Below, one piece after another: positions 1 to 4,927 of a stretch of DNA of 6,505 bases (its first letter is position 1; every line of letters begins with the position of its first letter). The position numbers and the translations under genes were made by a program. A model generated the notes under the pieces. That model was not told the DNA's origin. It saw only the letters and a program-made list of their open reading frames with translations, and did not search any database. The stretch is from the NCBI GenBank assembly GCA_039815415.1, contig JBCBZH010000252.1, forward strand, positions 1 to 6,505, read 5' to 3'. This DNA is from JBCBZH01 sp039815415. Its GTDB lineage: Bacteria > Bacteroidota > Rhodothermia > Rhodothermales > Rubricoccaceae.

Positions 1-119
1 ACACGCAGTTCAAGGTGGACCTGATCGTGCCGGTGGCGATGGAGGAGGGTCTTCGGTTCGCGATCCGTGAGGGTGGTCGGACGGTGGGCGCCGGTGTCGT
101 CTCGAAGATTCTCGACTAA
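1..119 (+). CDS. tuf: Elongation factor Tu, C-terminal end (partial)
   Basis: EF-Tu is the GTPase that carries aminoacyl-tRNA to the ribosomal A site in the cytoplasm. Only its last 38 codons are here, read in the frame starting at base 3 and ending at TAA 117-119. The peptide contains GLRFAIREGGRTVGAGVVSK, the highly conserved end of domain III, which packs against the tRNA acceptor/T arm. It closes with I-L-D, where many homologues have I-I-E or I-L-G. The stop lies 64 bases before rpsJ, matching the usual arrangement in which tuf ends the str operon and adjoins S10. The gap holds a strong hairpin (130-165). Nothing in the visible part looks degraded. The 5' part of the gene lies outside the window. 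Confidence 0.97.
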   Translation, partial: TQFKVDLIVPVAMEEGLRFAIREGGRTVGAGVVSKILD

Positions 120-129
120 ACACATGGCC

Positions 130-165
130 TCGAGCTGGCGGCGGACCTCCCTGTCGCCAGCTCGA
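130..165. repeat. Inverted repeat / hairpin between tuf and rpsJ built from two TCGAGCTGGCG copies
   Basis: TCGAGCTGGCG at 130-140 is perfectly complementary to CGCCAGCTCGA at 155-165, giving an 11-bp stem. Bases 141-144 and 151-154 add four more pairs (two of them G-U), leaving a six-base loop. No T-run follows, so this is not a typical rho-independent terminator. It fills most of the 64-base gap between tuf and rpsJ. It could slow or process the transcript between the str and S10 units, or simply be a member of a repeat family seen elsewhere in the window. Confidence 0.75.
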
Positions 166-183
166 CGCTCTTAGCACAGCCAC

Positions 184-492
184 ATGGCAAACCAGAAGAT
201 TCGGATCAAGCTCAAGTCGTACGACCACACGCTGGTTGACAAGAGCGCCGAGAAGATCATCCGCACGGTGAAGTCCACCGGCGCGGTGGTGAGCGGGCCC
301 ATCCCGCTGCCGACGCGCAAGAAGGTCTTTACCGTGCTTCGCGGGCCCCACGTCGACAAGAAGGCGCGGGACCAGTTCGAGACGCGGACGCACAAGCGTC
401 TGATTGACATTCTCTCGACCTCATCCAAGACCGTGGATGCCCTCATGAAGCTTGAGCTTCCGAGTGGCGTGCACGTTGAAATCAAGGTCTGA
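184..492 (+). CDS. rpsJ: 30S ribosomal protein S10 (NusE)
   Basis: S10 is part of the 30S head. In many bacteria it also acts as NusE, which joins NusB in transcription antitermination and links ribosomes to NusG. The 102-residue product has the family's usual length (about 102-105) and is recognisable throughout: IRIKLKSYDH near the start, GPIPLPTRK at 38-46, FTVLRGPHVDK at 49-59, and the R-T-H-K-R-L-I-D-I and K-T-V-D-A-L-M segments after residue 65. The tetracycline-associated loop is wild type in form (H56, V57). The ATG at 184 gives the normal M-A-N-Q-K-I start; no Shine-Dalgarno sequence precedes it. The stop codon TGA (490-492) shares its last base with the ATG of the following lipoprotein gene, which is unusual because rplC normally follows directly. 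Confidence 0.98.
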   Translation: MANQKIRIKLKSYDHTLVDKSAEKIIRTVKSTGAVVSGPIPLPTRKKVFTVLRGPHVDKKARDQFETRTHKRLIDILSTSSKTVDALMKLELPSGVHVEIKV

Positions 493-1025
493 TGCGGATG
501 CCTCGCCTCTTCCTCGTTGTTGTTCTCTCGCTCACCTGGGCGGGGTGCGACTCTAGCGACCTCACGGACGCCGAGCGGTTCGTGGGGCGATGGGAGGCGG
601 CGAGCGTGAACGTCCGGATCGGGAGCGCTGTCGCGGTTCCGGTTGTCACCCTTGGTGAAGGGGGATCCAGCGGGACTCTGCTCGTGGAGTCGCGCGGATT
701 CTTCGACATGGAGGTCACGCTGGGCGGCAAAGTCATCATTCCGAACACAGACGTCACGATTAATCTGCCGCAAAAGGCGGATCTTTCGGGGACGTACATG
801 CTGGACGACGTCGCGAAGACGGTGACGATCACACGCGGCTCTCAGTCTACAACGCTCAAGTACGACCTCACGCCTTTCCTGGGCGGGGGGGATTCCATCC
901 AGTTCATCGCGGAAAACGCGGACGAGCTGGTGGCGCTTCTCGAGCTGGCGCCAGAAGAGGCTGAGGCGTTCTTCAGCGTCGCCTCCGGGGCGTCGCTCCG
1001 CTTCCGGCGCATCATTCAACAGTAA
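492..1025 (+). CDS. Predicted lipoprotein with lipocalin-like fold, inserted in the S10 operon
   Basis: I do not recognise a named family. The 177-residue product starts with two Arg in the first five residues and a hydrophobic stretch (6-17, LFLVVVLSLTWA) ending in A-G-C, with Cys19 as the likely lipidated residue. The lipobox is imperfect: Trp16 sits at -3 where Leu is usual. Cys19 is followed by D-S-S-D, an acidic start common in Bacteroidota lipoproteins. The mature part opens with G-R-W (32-34), the G-x-W signature of lipocalin-like barrels, then alternating hydrophobic segments suggesting beta strands, including S-G-T-Y-M-L-D-D around 99-106 and T-V-T-I-T. It ends in L-R-F-R-R-I-I-Q-Q. 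The likely location is the cell envelope. The start codon overlaps the rpsJ stop (TGATG), suggesting translational coupling. Its place among ribosomal genes is odd; a functional link to translation cannot be inferred. The coding call is firm, the fold tentative. Confidence 0.85.
   Translation: MRMPRLFLVVVLSLTWAGCDSSDLTDAERFVGRWEAASVNVRIGSAVAVPVVTLGEGGSSGTLLVESRGFFDMEVTLGGKVIIPNTDVTINLPQKADLSGTYMLDDVAKTVTITRGSQSTTLKYDLTPFLGGGDSIQFIAENADELVALLELAPEEAEAFFSVASGASLRFRRIIQQ
940..950 (+). repeat. TCGAGCTGGCG copy inside the lipoprotein gene
   Basis: This is an exact copy of the 11-mer that recurs through the window, here encoding part of L-E-L-A near the C-terminus of the lipoprotein. A near copy with one extra-spaced T (CGAGCTGGTGGCG) lies just upstream at 923-935. 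Because E-L-A is naturally written GAGCTGGCG in a GC-rich genome, this copy alone could be chance. Confidence 0.5.
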
Positions 1026-1063
1026 GCTGCTTCGGCAGCGTTTCCTGCGGGACTTGCTCCCGC
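1026..1063 (+). other. Two tandem hairpins between the lipoprotein gene and rplC
   Basis: GCTGC (1026-1030) and GCAGC (1035-1039) flank a TTCG loop, forming the exceptionally stable C-UUCG-G tetraloop hairpin directly after the lipoprotein stop codon. GTTT follows. A second stem, GCGGGA (1047-1052) with TCCCGC (1058-1063), follows after seven bases. The T-run is too short for a confident terminator. Plausible roles are partial termination, a 3' end stabiliser for an rpsJ-lipoprotein transcript, or a structured leader for rplC. A third weak pairing (AAACC 1077-1081 with GGTTT 1087-1091) surrounds the purine-rich bases upstream of the rplC start. Confidence 0.55.
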
Positions 1064-1093
1064 GCTCTGCTTAACTAAACCAAGAGGGTTTCA

Positions 1094-1717
1094 ATGAGCG
1101 GTATTCTCGGCCGAAAGGTCGGCATGACCACCATCTTCGAAGACGACGGCCGCCAGACGGTCTGTACCGTTATCGAGGCCGGTCCTTGTGCCGTCACACA
1201 CGTCAAGACCGATGAGACGGATGGCTACAACGCCGTCCAGATTGGGCTTGGCACCAAGAAGGAGAAGCATACCACGAAGGCGCTCCAGGGGCACTTCGAG
1301 CGTGCGGGCGTCGATCGCCAGCGCCACCTCGTCGAGTTCCGCAACTTCGACGGGGACGTTGAGCTGGGCGACCAGCTGACGGTTGCCGACGTGCTCGAAG
1401 AGGGAGACACCGTCCATGTGGCGGGCACGTCCAAGGGCAAAGGCTTCCAGGGCGTCGTGAAGCGCCACAACTTCGCTGGCGTCAACGACGCTACGCACGG
1501 CCAGCACAACCGCCAGCGCGCCCCAGGCGCCATCGGCATGGCATCCACGCCGAGCCGCGTCCTCAAGGGCCAGCGCATGGCGGGCCGGACCGGCGGCGAG
1601 CGCGTGACCGTGAAGAACCTCCGCGTCGTTCGCCTCTTCCCAGACAACAACCTGCTTCTCGTGAAGGGCGCCGTGCCCGGACCGAAGAACGGCCTCCTCG
1701 AAATCAGAAAAGCCTGA
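1094..1717 (+). CDS. rplC: 50S ribosomal protein L3
   Basis: L3 is an early-assembling 50S protein whose long loop reaches the peptidyl transferase centre. The 207-residue product has the normal length and starts with M-S-G-I-L-G-R-K-V-G-M-T, the canonical N-terminus. Other family segments are S-K-G-K-G-F-Q-G-V-V-K-R-H (about 113-126), H-G-Q-H-N-R-Q-R-A-P-G-A-I-G (about 135-148), R-M-A-G-R-T-G-G-E-R-V-T-V and N-L-L-L-V-K-G-A-V-P-G near the end. The loop residue that PrmB methylates in E. coli (Gln150) is Met149 here, in a G-M-A-S-T-P-S-R-V context like that of Bacteroidota, so that modification should be absent. A purine-rich GAGGG lies five bases before the ATG, the most Shine-Dalgarno-like site in the window. 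It starts 68 bases after the lipoprotein stop. Confidence 0.98.
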   Translation: MSGILGRKVGMTTIFEDDGRQTVCTVIEAGPCAVTHVKTDETDGYNAVQIGLGTKKEKHTTKALQGHFERAGVDRQRHLVEFRNFDGDVELGDQLTVADVLEEGDTVHVAGTSKGKGFQGVVKRHNFAGVNDATHGQHNRQRAPGAIGMASTPSRVLKGQRMAGRTGGERVTVKNLRVVRLFPDNNLLLVKGAVPGPKNGLLEIRKA

Positions 1718-1720
1718 CTC

Positions 1721-1780
1721 GTGATCCGTGATGCGTGAGGGCGCTTGCCCCGCGGGTCACAGTCACGAATCACGAATCAC
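1721..1780. repeat. Intergenic element: heptamer arms in inverted orientation around a GC-rich core (copy A)
   Basis: The rplC-rplD gap is almost wholly filled by this element. The left arm (1721-1738) is made of 7-base units of the form GTGATNC. The right arm (1763-1780) is its inverted counterpart, units of TCACGAA. The two arms pair at 16 of 18 positions. Between them lies a core with GGGC (1739-1742) and GCCC (1747-1750) around a four-base loop, then CGCGGG and TCACAG. A related element occupies the rplB-rpsS gap. In RNA it would form a long hairpin ending 12 bases before the rplD start. Confidence 0.75.
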
Positions 1781-1791
1781 GCATCAGATCG

Positions 1792-2895
1792 ATGAAACTT
1801 CCTGTTTACACGCCCGACGGATCGGAGGCTGGCCGCCAGGTTGAGCTGGACGATTCCGTGTTCGGGCTCGAGCCCAACGATCACGCCATCTGGCTGGACG
1901 TTCGGGCCATCCAGGCCCACAAGCGCCAGGGCACGCACAAGACAAAGGAGCGCTCCGAGGTCGCCAAGTCGCGACGCAAGCTGTACCGCCAGAAGGGGAC
2001 CGGCAACGCTCGAGCTGGCGACGCCAAGAGCCCGCTCCGCAAGGGCGGTGGTACCATCTTCGGGCCGCGCCCGCACGAGTACAAGCTGCAGGTCAACCGC
2101 AAGACCAAGCAACTCGCTCGCCGCAGCGCGCTGGCGCACAAGCTGAGTGACGGATCGGTCCGCGTCGTCGAAGCGCTCCAACTCGACGCGCCCAAGACGC
2201 GCGAGGTGGTGTCCATGCTCAAGGGCAACGCCGACGGCGCTGGCCGCGTCCTCGTGCTGACCGAAGGCGTCGACGACGTGTTCTACCGCTCGGCACGCAA
2301 CATCCAGGGCGTGGCAGTTCTCGAGGCCACTCAGGCCTCTACGCTTGATCTGCTCTCGGCCCACGCCATCGTCCTCCAAGAGGGCGCCGTGGACGCACTG
2401 ACGAGCGCGCTCCGCCCGTCCGGCAAGTCCAGCGCCAGCCCGGCACCGGCCGCGCCCGTGGATGCGACTCCTGAGCCAGAAGCGACTCCTGAGCCAGAAG
2501 CGGCTCCTGAGCCAGTGGCGGCCCCTGAGCCAGAGGCGGCCCCTGAGCCTGCCCCCGTCGAAGAACCCGCCGATGAGGCTCCCGCTGCTGCGGAGGCCGC
2601 CGAAGCAGAGGCACCCGAGACGGATGTGCAAGCCGACGACCTCACCGCCGTGTGGGGCATCGGGCCGGTGTTCGCCAGCGCGCTGGCGGAGAACAACATC
2701 ACCACCTTCGCGGCCCTGGCCGACGCGGACCTCGAAACGCTTCGGGGCATCATCTCCGGCGGCACGGAGGGCTCGGACGCCAGCGCGAACGAAGAGACCT
2801 GGGCCGAGCAGGCTCGCTTCCTTGCCGACGGTGACCAGGAGGGCTTCGACGCTTTCGTGGCCTCCCTCAAGGCCGACGATTCCGACGACGCCTAG
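1792..2895 (+). CDS. rplD: 50S ribosomal protein L4 with C-terminal P-E-P-E-A linker and helix-hairpin-helix domain
   Basis: L4 binds 23S rRNA, lines the exit tunnel and, in E. coli, represses the S10 operon. Residues 1-208 are a complete L4, including the tunnel-loop motif G-T-G-N-A-R-A-G (69-76) and G-P-R-P-H-E-Y. A typical L4 ends near here (about 205-210), but this protein has 367 residues. Residues 209-280 are a Pro/Ala/Glu linker with five P-E-P repeats (227-253). Residues 282-321 read as a helix-hairpin-helix module (D-D-L-T-A-V-W-G-I-G-P, then N-N-I-T-T-F-A-A-L-A and L-E-T-L-R-G-I-I). A short E-T-W-A-E-Q-A-R-F-L-A-D-G segment (335-347) follows, a pairing I recall from free-standing and appended Bacteroidota modules. 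The ATG at 1792 gives M-K-L-P-V-Y; an in-frame ATG at 1735 lies in repeat DNA and adds nothing L4-like. Frame is continuous throughout. Confidence 0.95.
   Translation: MKLPVYTPDGSEAGRQVELDDSVFGLEPNDHAIWLDVRAIQAHKRQGTHKTKERSEVAKSRRKLYRQKGTGNARAGDAKSPLRKGGGTIFGPRPHEYKLQVNRKTKQLARRSALAHKLSDGSVRVVEALQLDAPKTREVVSMLKGNADGAGRVLVLTEGVDDVFYRSARNIQGVAVLEATQASTLDLLSAHAIVLQEGAVDALTSALRPSGKSSASPAPAAPVDATPEPEATPEPEAAPEPVAAPEPEAAPEPAPVEEPADEAPAAAEAAEAEAPETDVQADDLTAVWGIGPVFASALAENNITTFAALADADLETLRGIISGGTEGSDASANEETWAEQARFLADGDQEGFDAFVASLKADDSDDA
2010..2022 (+). repeat. TCGAGCTGGCGAC copy inside rplD
   Basis: An exact copy of the recurring 11-mer, extended by AC as in the copies at 6343 and on the minus strand at 153-165. 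It encodes the conserved A-R-A-G-D of the L4 tunnel loop, using GCT CGA GCT GGC GAC where neighbouring Ala and Arg codons mostly end in C or G. Protein conservation may explain the residues but not this codon choice. Confidence 0.5.
2467..2550 (+). repeat. 18-bp tandem repeat encoding the P-E-P-E-A linker of L4
   Basis: Four full 18-base units (2467-2484, 2485-2502, 2503-2520, 2521-2538) and a partial fifth share the pattern RCTCCTGAGCCAGAAGCG with increasing drift downstream. The first two units are identical, which suggests recent duplication by slippage. Each unit encodes six residues, so gain or loss of units stays in frame and changes only linker length. Confidence 0.9.
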
Positions 2896-2906
2896 CCTTC
2901 AGATCC

Positions 2907-3203
2907 ATGACTGATACCATTCTCATCGAGCCGGTCCTCACAGAGAAGTCCACGCGACTTGCCGAGGAAGGCCGTCATTACTCCTTCAAGGTTGCCAAGA
3001 GCGCCAACAAGATCGAGATCCGCAAGGCTGTCGAAGCCCGGTATCCGGGGGTCGACATCAAGGAGGTCCGCACAATGGTCGTTCGTGGCAAGCGCCGCCG
3101 CCAGTTCACTCGCCGAGGGCTTGTTCAGGGCCGCCAGGCGGGGTGGAAAAAGGCTGTGATCACGCTCCGCAGCGGCGAAATCGACTTCTACGAGTCCGTC
3201 TAA
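2907..3203 (+). CDS. rplW: 50S ribosomal protein L23
   Basis: L23 sits at the exit of the nascent-chain tunnel, where trigger factor and SRP dock. The 98-residue product is of normal length. It shows the family start I-E-P-V-L-T-E-K-S (7-15), in which Glu13 aligns with E. coli Glu18, the trigger-factor/SRP contact. It also has F-K-V-A-K-S-A-N-K-I-E-I-R-K-A-V, the basic loop V-V-R-G-K-R-R-R-Q-F-T-R-R-G, and G-W-K-K-A-V-I-T-L. It begins 11 bases after the rplD stop, so the two are surely co-transcribed. The ATG is preceded by CAGATCC, nearly the same sequence as before rplD, rather than by a Shine-Dalgarno site. Confidence 0.97.
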   Translation: MTDTILIEPVLTEKSTRLAEEGRHYSFKVAKSANKIEIRKAVEARYPGVDIKEVRTMVVRGKRRRQFTRRGLVQGRQAGWKKAVITLRSGEIDFYESV

Positions 3204-3281
3204 ATCCGGCTCTACTCCGAAACCCAACCAGGGCGCAAAGCCACCGGCGCGAGGCCAGGCGGCAGGTAAGCCCTCCTCATC

Positions 3282-4112
3282 ATGCCCATCCGAATCCTTA
3301 AGCCGACCACTCCAGGTCAGCGGCACCGCTCGGTGTCCGGTTTCGACACCATCACCAAGTCGGAGCCCGAGAAGAGCCTACTCAAGCCCCTCAAGAAGAG
3401 CGGCGGCCGCAACAACCACGGACGCAAGACGTCCCGCCATCGCGGCGGCGGCCACAAGCGTCGCTACCGTGTCATCGACTTCAAGCGCAACAAGCACGGA
3501 ATCCCTGCGCGCGTTGCGTCCATCGAGTACGACCCCAACCGGAGTGCGCGCATCGCGCTCCTCGTCTACGCCGATGGAGAGAAGCGCTACATCATCGCAC
3601 CGGATAAGGTGACGGTTGGGATGACGCTGATGAGCGGCCCAGATGCGGCTCCAGAGCTGGGCAACTGCCTCCCGCTCAAGAACATTCCGCTCGGTACCAA
3701 CGTTCACGCCATCGAGATGAAGCCGGGTAAGGGCGCTCAGCTCGCGCGCAGCGCAGGCACCTATGCTCAGCTCACTGCGCGGGAAGGACGATTTGCCAAC
3801 CTGAAACTTCCCTCTGGCGAGGTTCGCCGGGTCCCTGTGGACTGTGTTGCCACCATCGGCACTACGTCCAACCCGGATCACATGAACATCCAGATCGGCA
3901 AGGCCGGTCGGAGCCGCTGGCTGGGCATCCGCCCCCAGACGCGCGGTGTGGCCATGAACCCGGTGGATCACCCGATGGGTGGCGGCGAGGGCAAGTCCTC
4001 CGGTGGTCACCCCAAGAGCCCGACCGGCGTGTACGCGAAGGGCTTCAAGACGCGCAAGAAGAACAAGGCGTCCAATAAGTTCATCGTCCGCCGTCGCAAG
4101 CAGAAGAAGTAA
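3282..4112 (+). CDS. rplB: 50S ribosomal protein L2
   Basis: L2 is needed for subunit association, tRNA binding and the peptidyl transferase centre. The 276-residue product matches the usual 273-280. Recognisable segments are K-S-G-G-R-N-N-H-G-R (39-48), R-H-R-G-G-G-H-K-R-R-Y-R (53-64) and D-F-K-R-N-K in the N-terminal RNA-binding part, then the SH3-like middle with I-E-Y-D-P-N-R-S-A-R-I-A-L. The C-terminal loop M-N-P-V-D-H-P-M-G-G-G-E-G (225-237) keeps Asp229 and His230, matching E. coli D228/H229. The second His of that loop is Met232, the form usual in Bacteroidota. It ends K-F-I-V-R-R-R-K-Q-K-K. The 78-base gap after rplW has no clear site or strong hairpin; no Shine-Dalgarno sequence is seen. 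Confidence 0.98.
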   Translation: MPIRILKPTTPGQRHRSVSGFDTITKSEPEKSLLKPLKKSGGRNNHGRKTSRHRGGGHKRRYRVIDFKRNKHGIPARVASIEYDPNRSARIALLVYADGEKRYIIAPDKVTVGMTLMSGPDAAPELGNCLPLKNIPLGTNVHAIEMKPGKGAQLARSAGTYAQLTAREGRFANLKLPSGEVRRVPVDCVATIGTTSNPDHMNIQIGKAGRSRWLGIRPQTRGVAMNPVDHPMGGGEGKSSGGHPKSPTGVYAKGFKTRKKNKASNKFIVRRRKQKK

Positions 4113-4115
4113 CAA

Positions 4116-4175
4116 GGCTGGGAGCCGTGGACCGAGGGCGTTGAGCCCCGGGCCCACAGCTGACAGCTCGCAGCC
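4116..4175. repeat. Intergenic element related to that at 1721-1780 (copy B)
   Basis: This fills most of the rplB-rpsS gap. GGCTGGGAGC (4116-4125) pairs with GCTCGCAGCC (4166-4175) at nine of ten positions. The right side (4157-4177) has a degenerate 7-base period (ACAGCTG, ACAGCTC, GCAGCCC when read from 4156). The core contains GAGGGCG (4134-4140), then CCCCG and CCACAG, closely resembling the core of copy A (1737-1762). GGGC (4136-4139) and GCCC (4145-4148) form the inner stem, and GTGG (4127-4130) with CCAC (4154-4157) a middle stem. Confidence 0.6.
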
Positions 4176-4187
4176 CAACGCTCTATA

Positions 4188-4466
4188 ATGGCACGCTCGC
4201 TCAAGAAAGGCCCCTTCGTCCACTACAAGCTTCGCCGCAAGGTGGAGGAGATGAACGAGGGCGATAAGAAGAAGGTGATCAAGACCTGGAGCCGTGGCTC
4301 CATGATCACGCCCGACATGCTCGGTCATACGTTTGCCGTGCACAACGGGAAGCAGTTCATCCCGGTGTATGTGACCGAGAACATGATCGGCCACCGCCTT
4401 GGAGAGTTCGCACCCACGCGGACCTTCCGTGGGCACGCGGGCTCCAAGAAAGACCGCCGCCGCTAA
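4188..4466 (+). CDS. rpsS: 30S ribosomal protein S19
   Basis: S19 lies in the 30S head beside S13 and contacts the A-site finger and tRNA. The 92-residue product is the normal length and starts M-A-R-S-L-K-K-G-P-F, the canonical N-terminus. Conserved segments follow: I-K-T-W-S-R-G-S-M-I-T-P-D-M-L-G-H-T-F-A-V-H-N-G (31-54), F-I-P-V-Y-V-T-E-N-M-I-G-H-R-L-G-E-F-A-P-T-R-T-F and G-H-A-G-S-K-K-D at the end. The start is certain from the N-terminus. Bases TATAAT overlap the ATG, which I take as coincidence. It lies 75 bases after rplB, behind repeat element B. Confidence 0.98.
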   Translation: MARSLKKGPFVHYKLRRKVEEMNEGDKKKVIKTWSRGSMITPDMLGHTFAVHNGKQFIPVYVTENMIGHRLGEFAPTRTFRGHAGSKKDRRR

Positions 4467-4490
4467 CTCCGAAACGCGGTCTACGCCGAC

Positions 4491-4508
4491 CGCCAGCTCG
4501 AGCTGGCG
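4491..4508. repeat. Perfect 18-bp palindrome between rpsS and rplV
   Basis: CGCCAGCTCGAGCTGGCG is its own reverse complement and contains TCGAGCTGGCG on both strands (plus 4498-4508, minus 4491-4501). With no spacer it cannot form a large-loop hairpin in RNA, though it could form a short stem with a tight loop, a DNA cruciform, or bind a dimeric protein. It lies in the 70-base gap between rpsS and rplV, with no T-run after it. Confidence 0.8.
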
Positions 4509-4536
4509 CAGGCGGCGGACCGAACCAGACAATCCA

Positions 4537-4905
4537 ATGGAAGCACGCGCACTCCGCCGCTACATCAAGGGCAGCCCCCGCAAAATGCGGATCGTGGCGA
4601 ACGTCGTCCGAGGCAAGTCCGTCGAGGAGGCCATCACGACGCTCCAGTTCATGCCCCAGAAGGCCGCCCGGCCCGTCGAGCTGACGATCCGCTCTGCACT
4701 CGCCAACCTGTTCGACCAGAACCAGGGCGAGCGCATCGACGACTCGGCGCTCATCGTCAAGACCATCATGGTGGACGAGGCTCCGGTCCTGAAGCGGTTT
4801 CAGCCGGTCTCGCGAGGCCGCGCCCATCCGATCCTCAAGCGGTCCAGCCACCTGACGGTGGTCGTGGGCACGCCCGCCGAGGAGACTGTCGATTCCGACG
4901 CATAA
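4537..4905 (+). CDS. rplV: 50S ribosomal protein L22
   Basis: L22 binds all 23S domains and sends a beta-hairpin into the exit tunnel, near the macrolide site. The product has 122 residues, slightly longer than the 110 of E. coli. It shows R-Y-I-K-G-S-P-R-K-M-R-I-V-A-N-V-V-R-G-K early, and the C-terminal hairpin region F-Q-P-V-S-R-G-R-A-H-P-I-L-K-R-S-S-H-L-T-V-V-V (about 88-110), which is intact. The end (G-T-P-A-E-E-T-V-D-S-D-A) is a short acidic tail. The ATG at 4537 is chosen because the peptide before it, back to an in-frame ATG at 4399, overlaps rpsS and has no L22 character. The palindrome at 4491-4508 lies just upstream. Confidence 0.96.
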   Translation: MEARALRRYIKGSPRKMRIVANVVRGKSVEEAITTLQFMPQKAARPVELTIRSALANLFDQNQGERIDDSALIVKTIMVDEAPVLKRFQPVSRGRAHPILKRSSHLTVVVGTPAEETVDSDA

Positions 4906-4927
4906 TCACCCCTAGATCCATCGCCCC

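Noticed and set aside
1735..1791. Upstream in-frame ATG that would lengthen L4 by 19 residues
   Set aside because: The added peptide is translated from the inverted heptamer repeat and resembles nothing in L4, whereas the ATG at 1792 gives a normal L4 N-terminus.
2467..2550. Tandem repeats considered as a CRISPR-like array
   Set aside because: Units are contiguous 18-mers with no spacers, and they encode an in-frame protein linker.
3204..3281. 78-base rplW-rplB gap examined for promoter, hairpin or the recurring 11-mer
   Set aside because: No copy of TCGAGCTGGCG, no stem longer than a few pairs and no convincing promoter were seen.
4184..4189. TATAAT just before and into the rpsS start codon
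   Set aside because: It overlaps the ATG, leaving no room for a leader; no -35 element is seen, and Bacteroidota use a different promoter consensus. Likely chance.
3378..4532. Long minus-strand open frame (384 codons) opposite rplB and rpsS
   Set aside because: Same reasoning: a shadow of conserved genes, crossing an intergenic repeat and two gene boundaries, with no family resemblance.
4399..4536. Upstream in-frame ATG that would lengthen L22 by 46 residues and overlap rpsS
   Set aside because: The extra residues come from out-of-frame rpsS and the palindromic gap. L22 homology begins just after the ATG at 4537.
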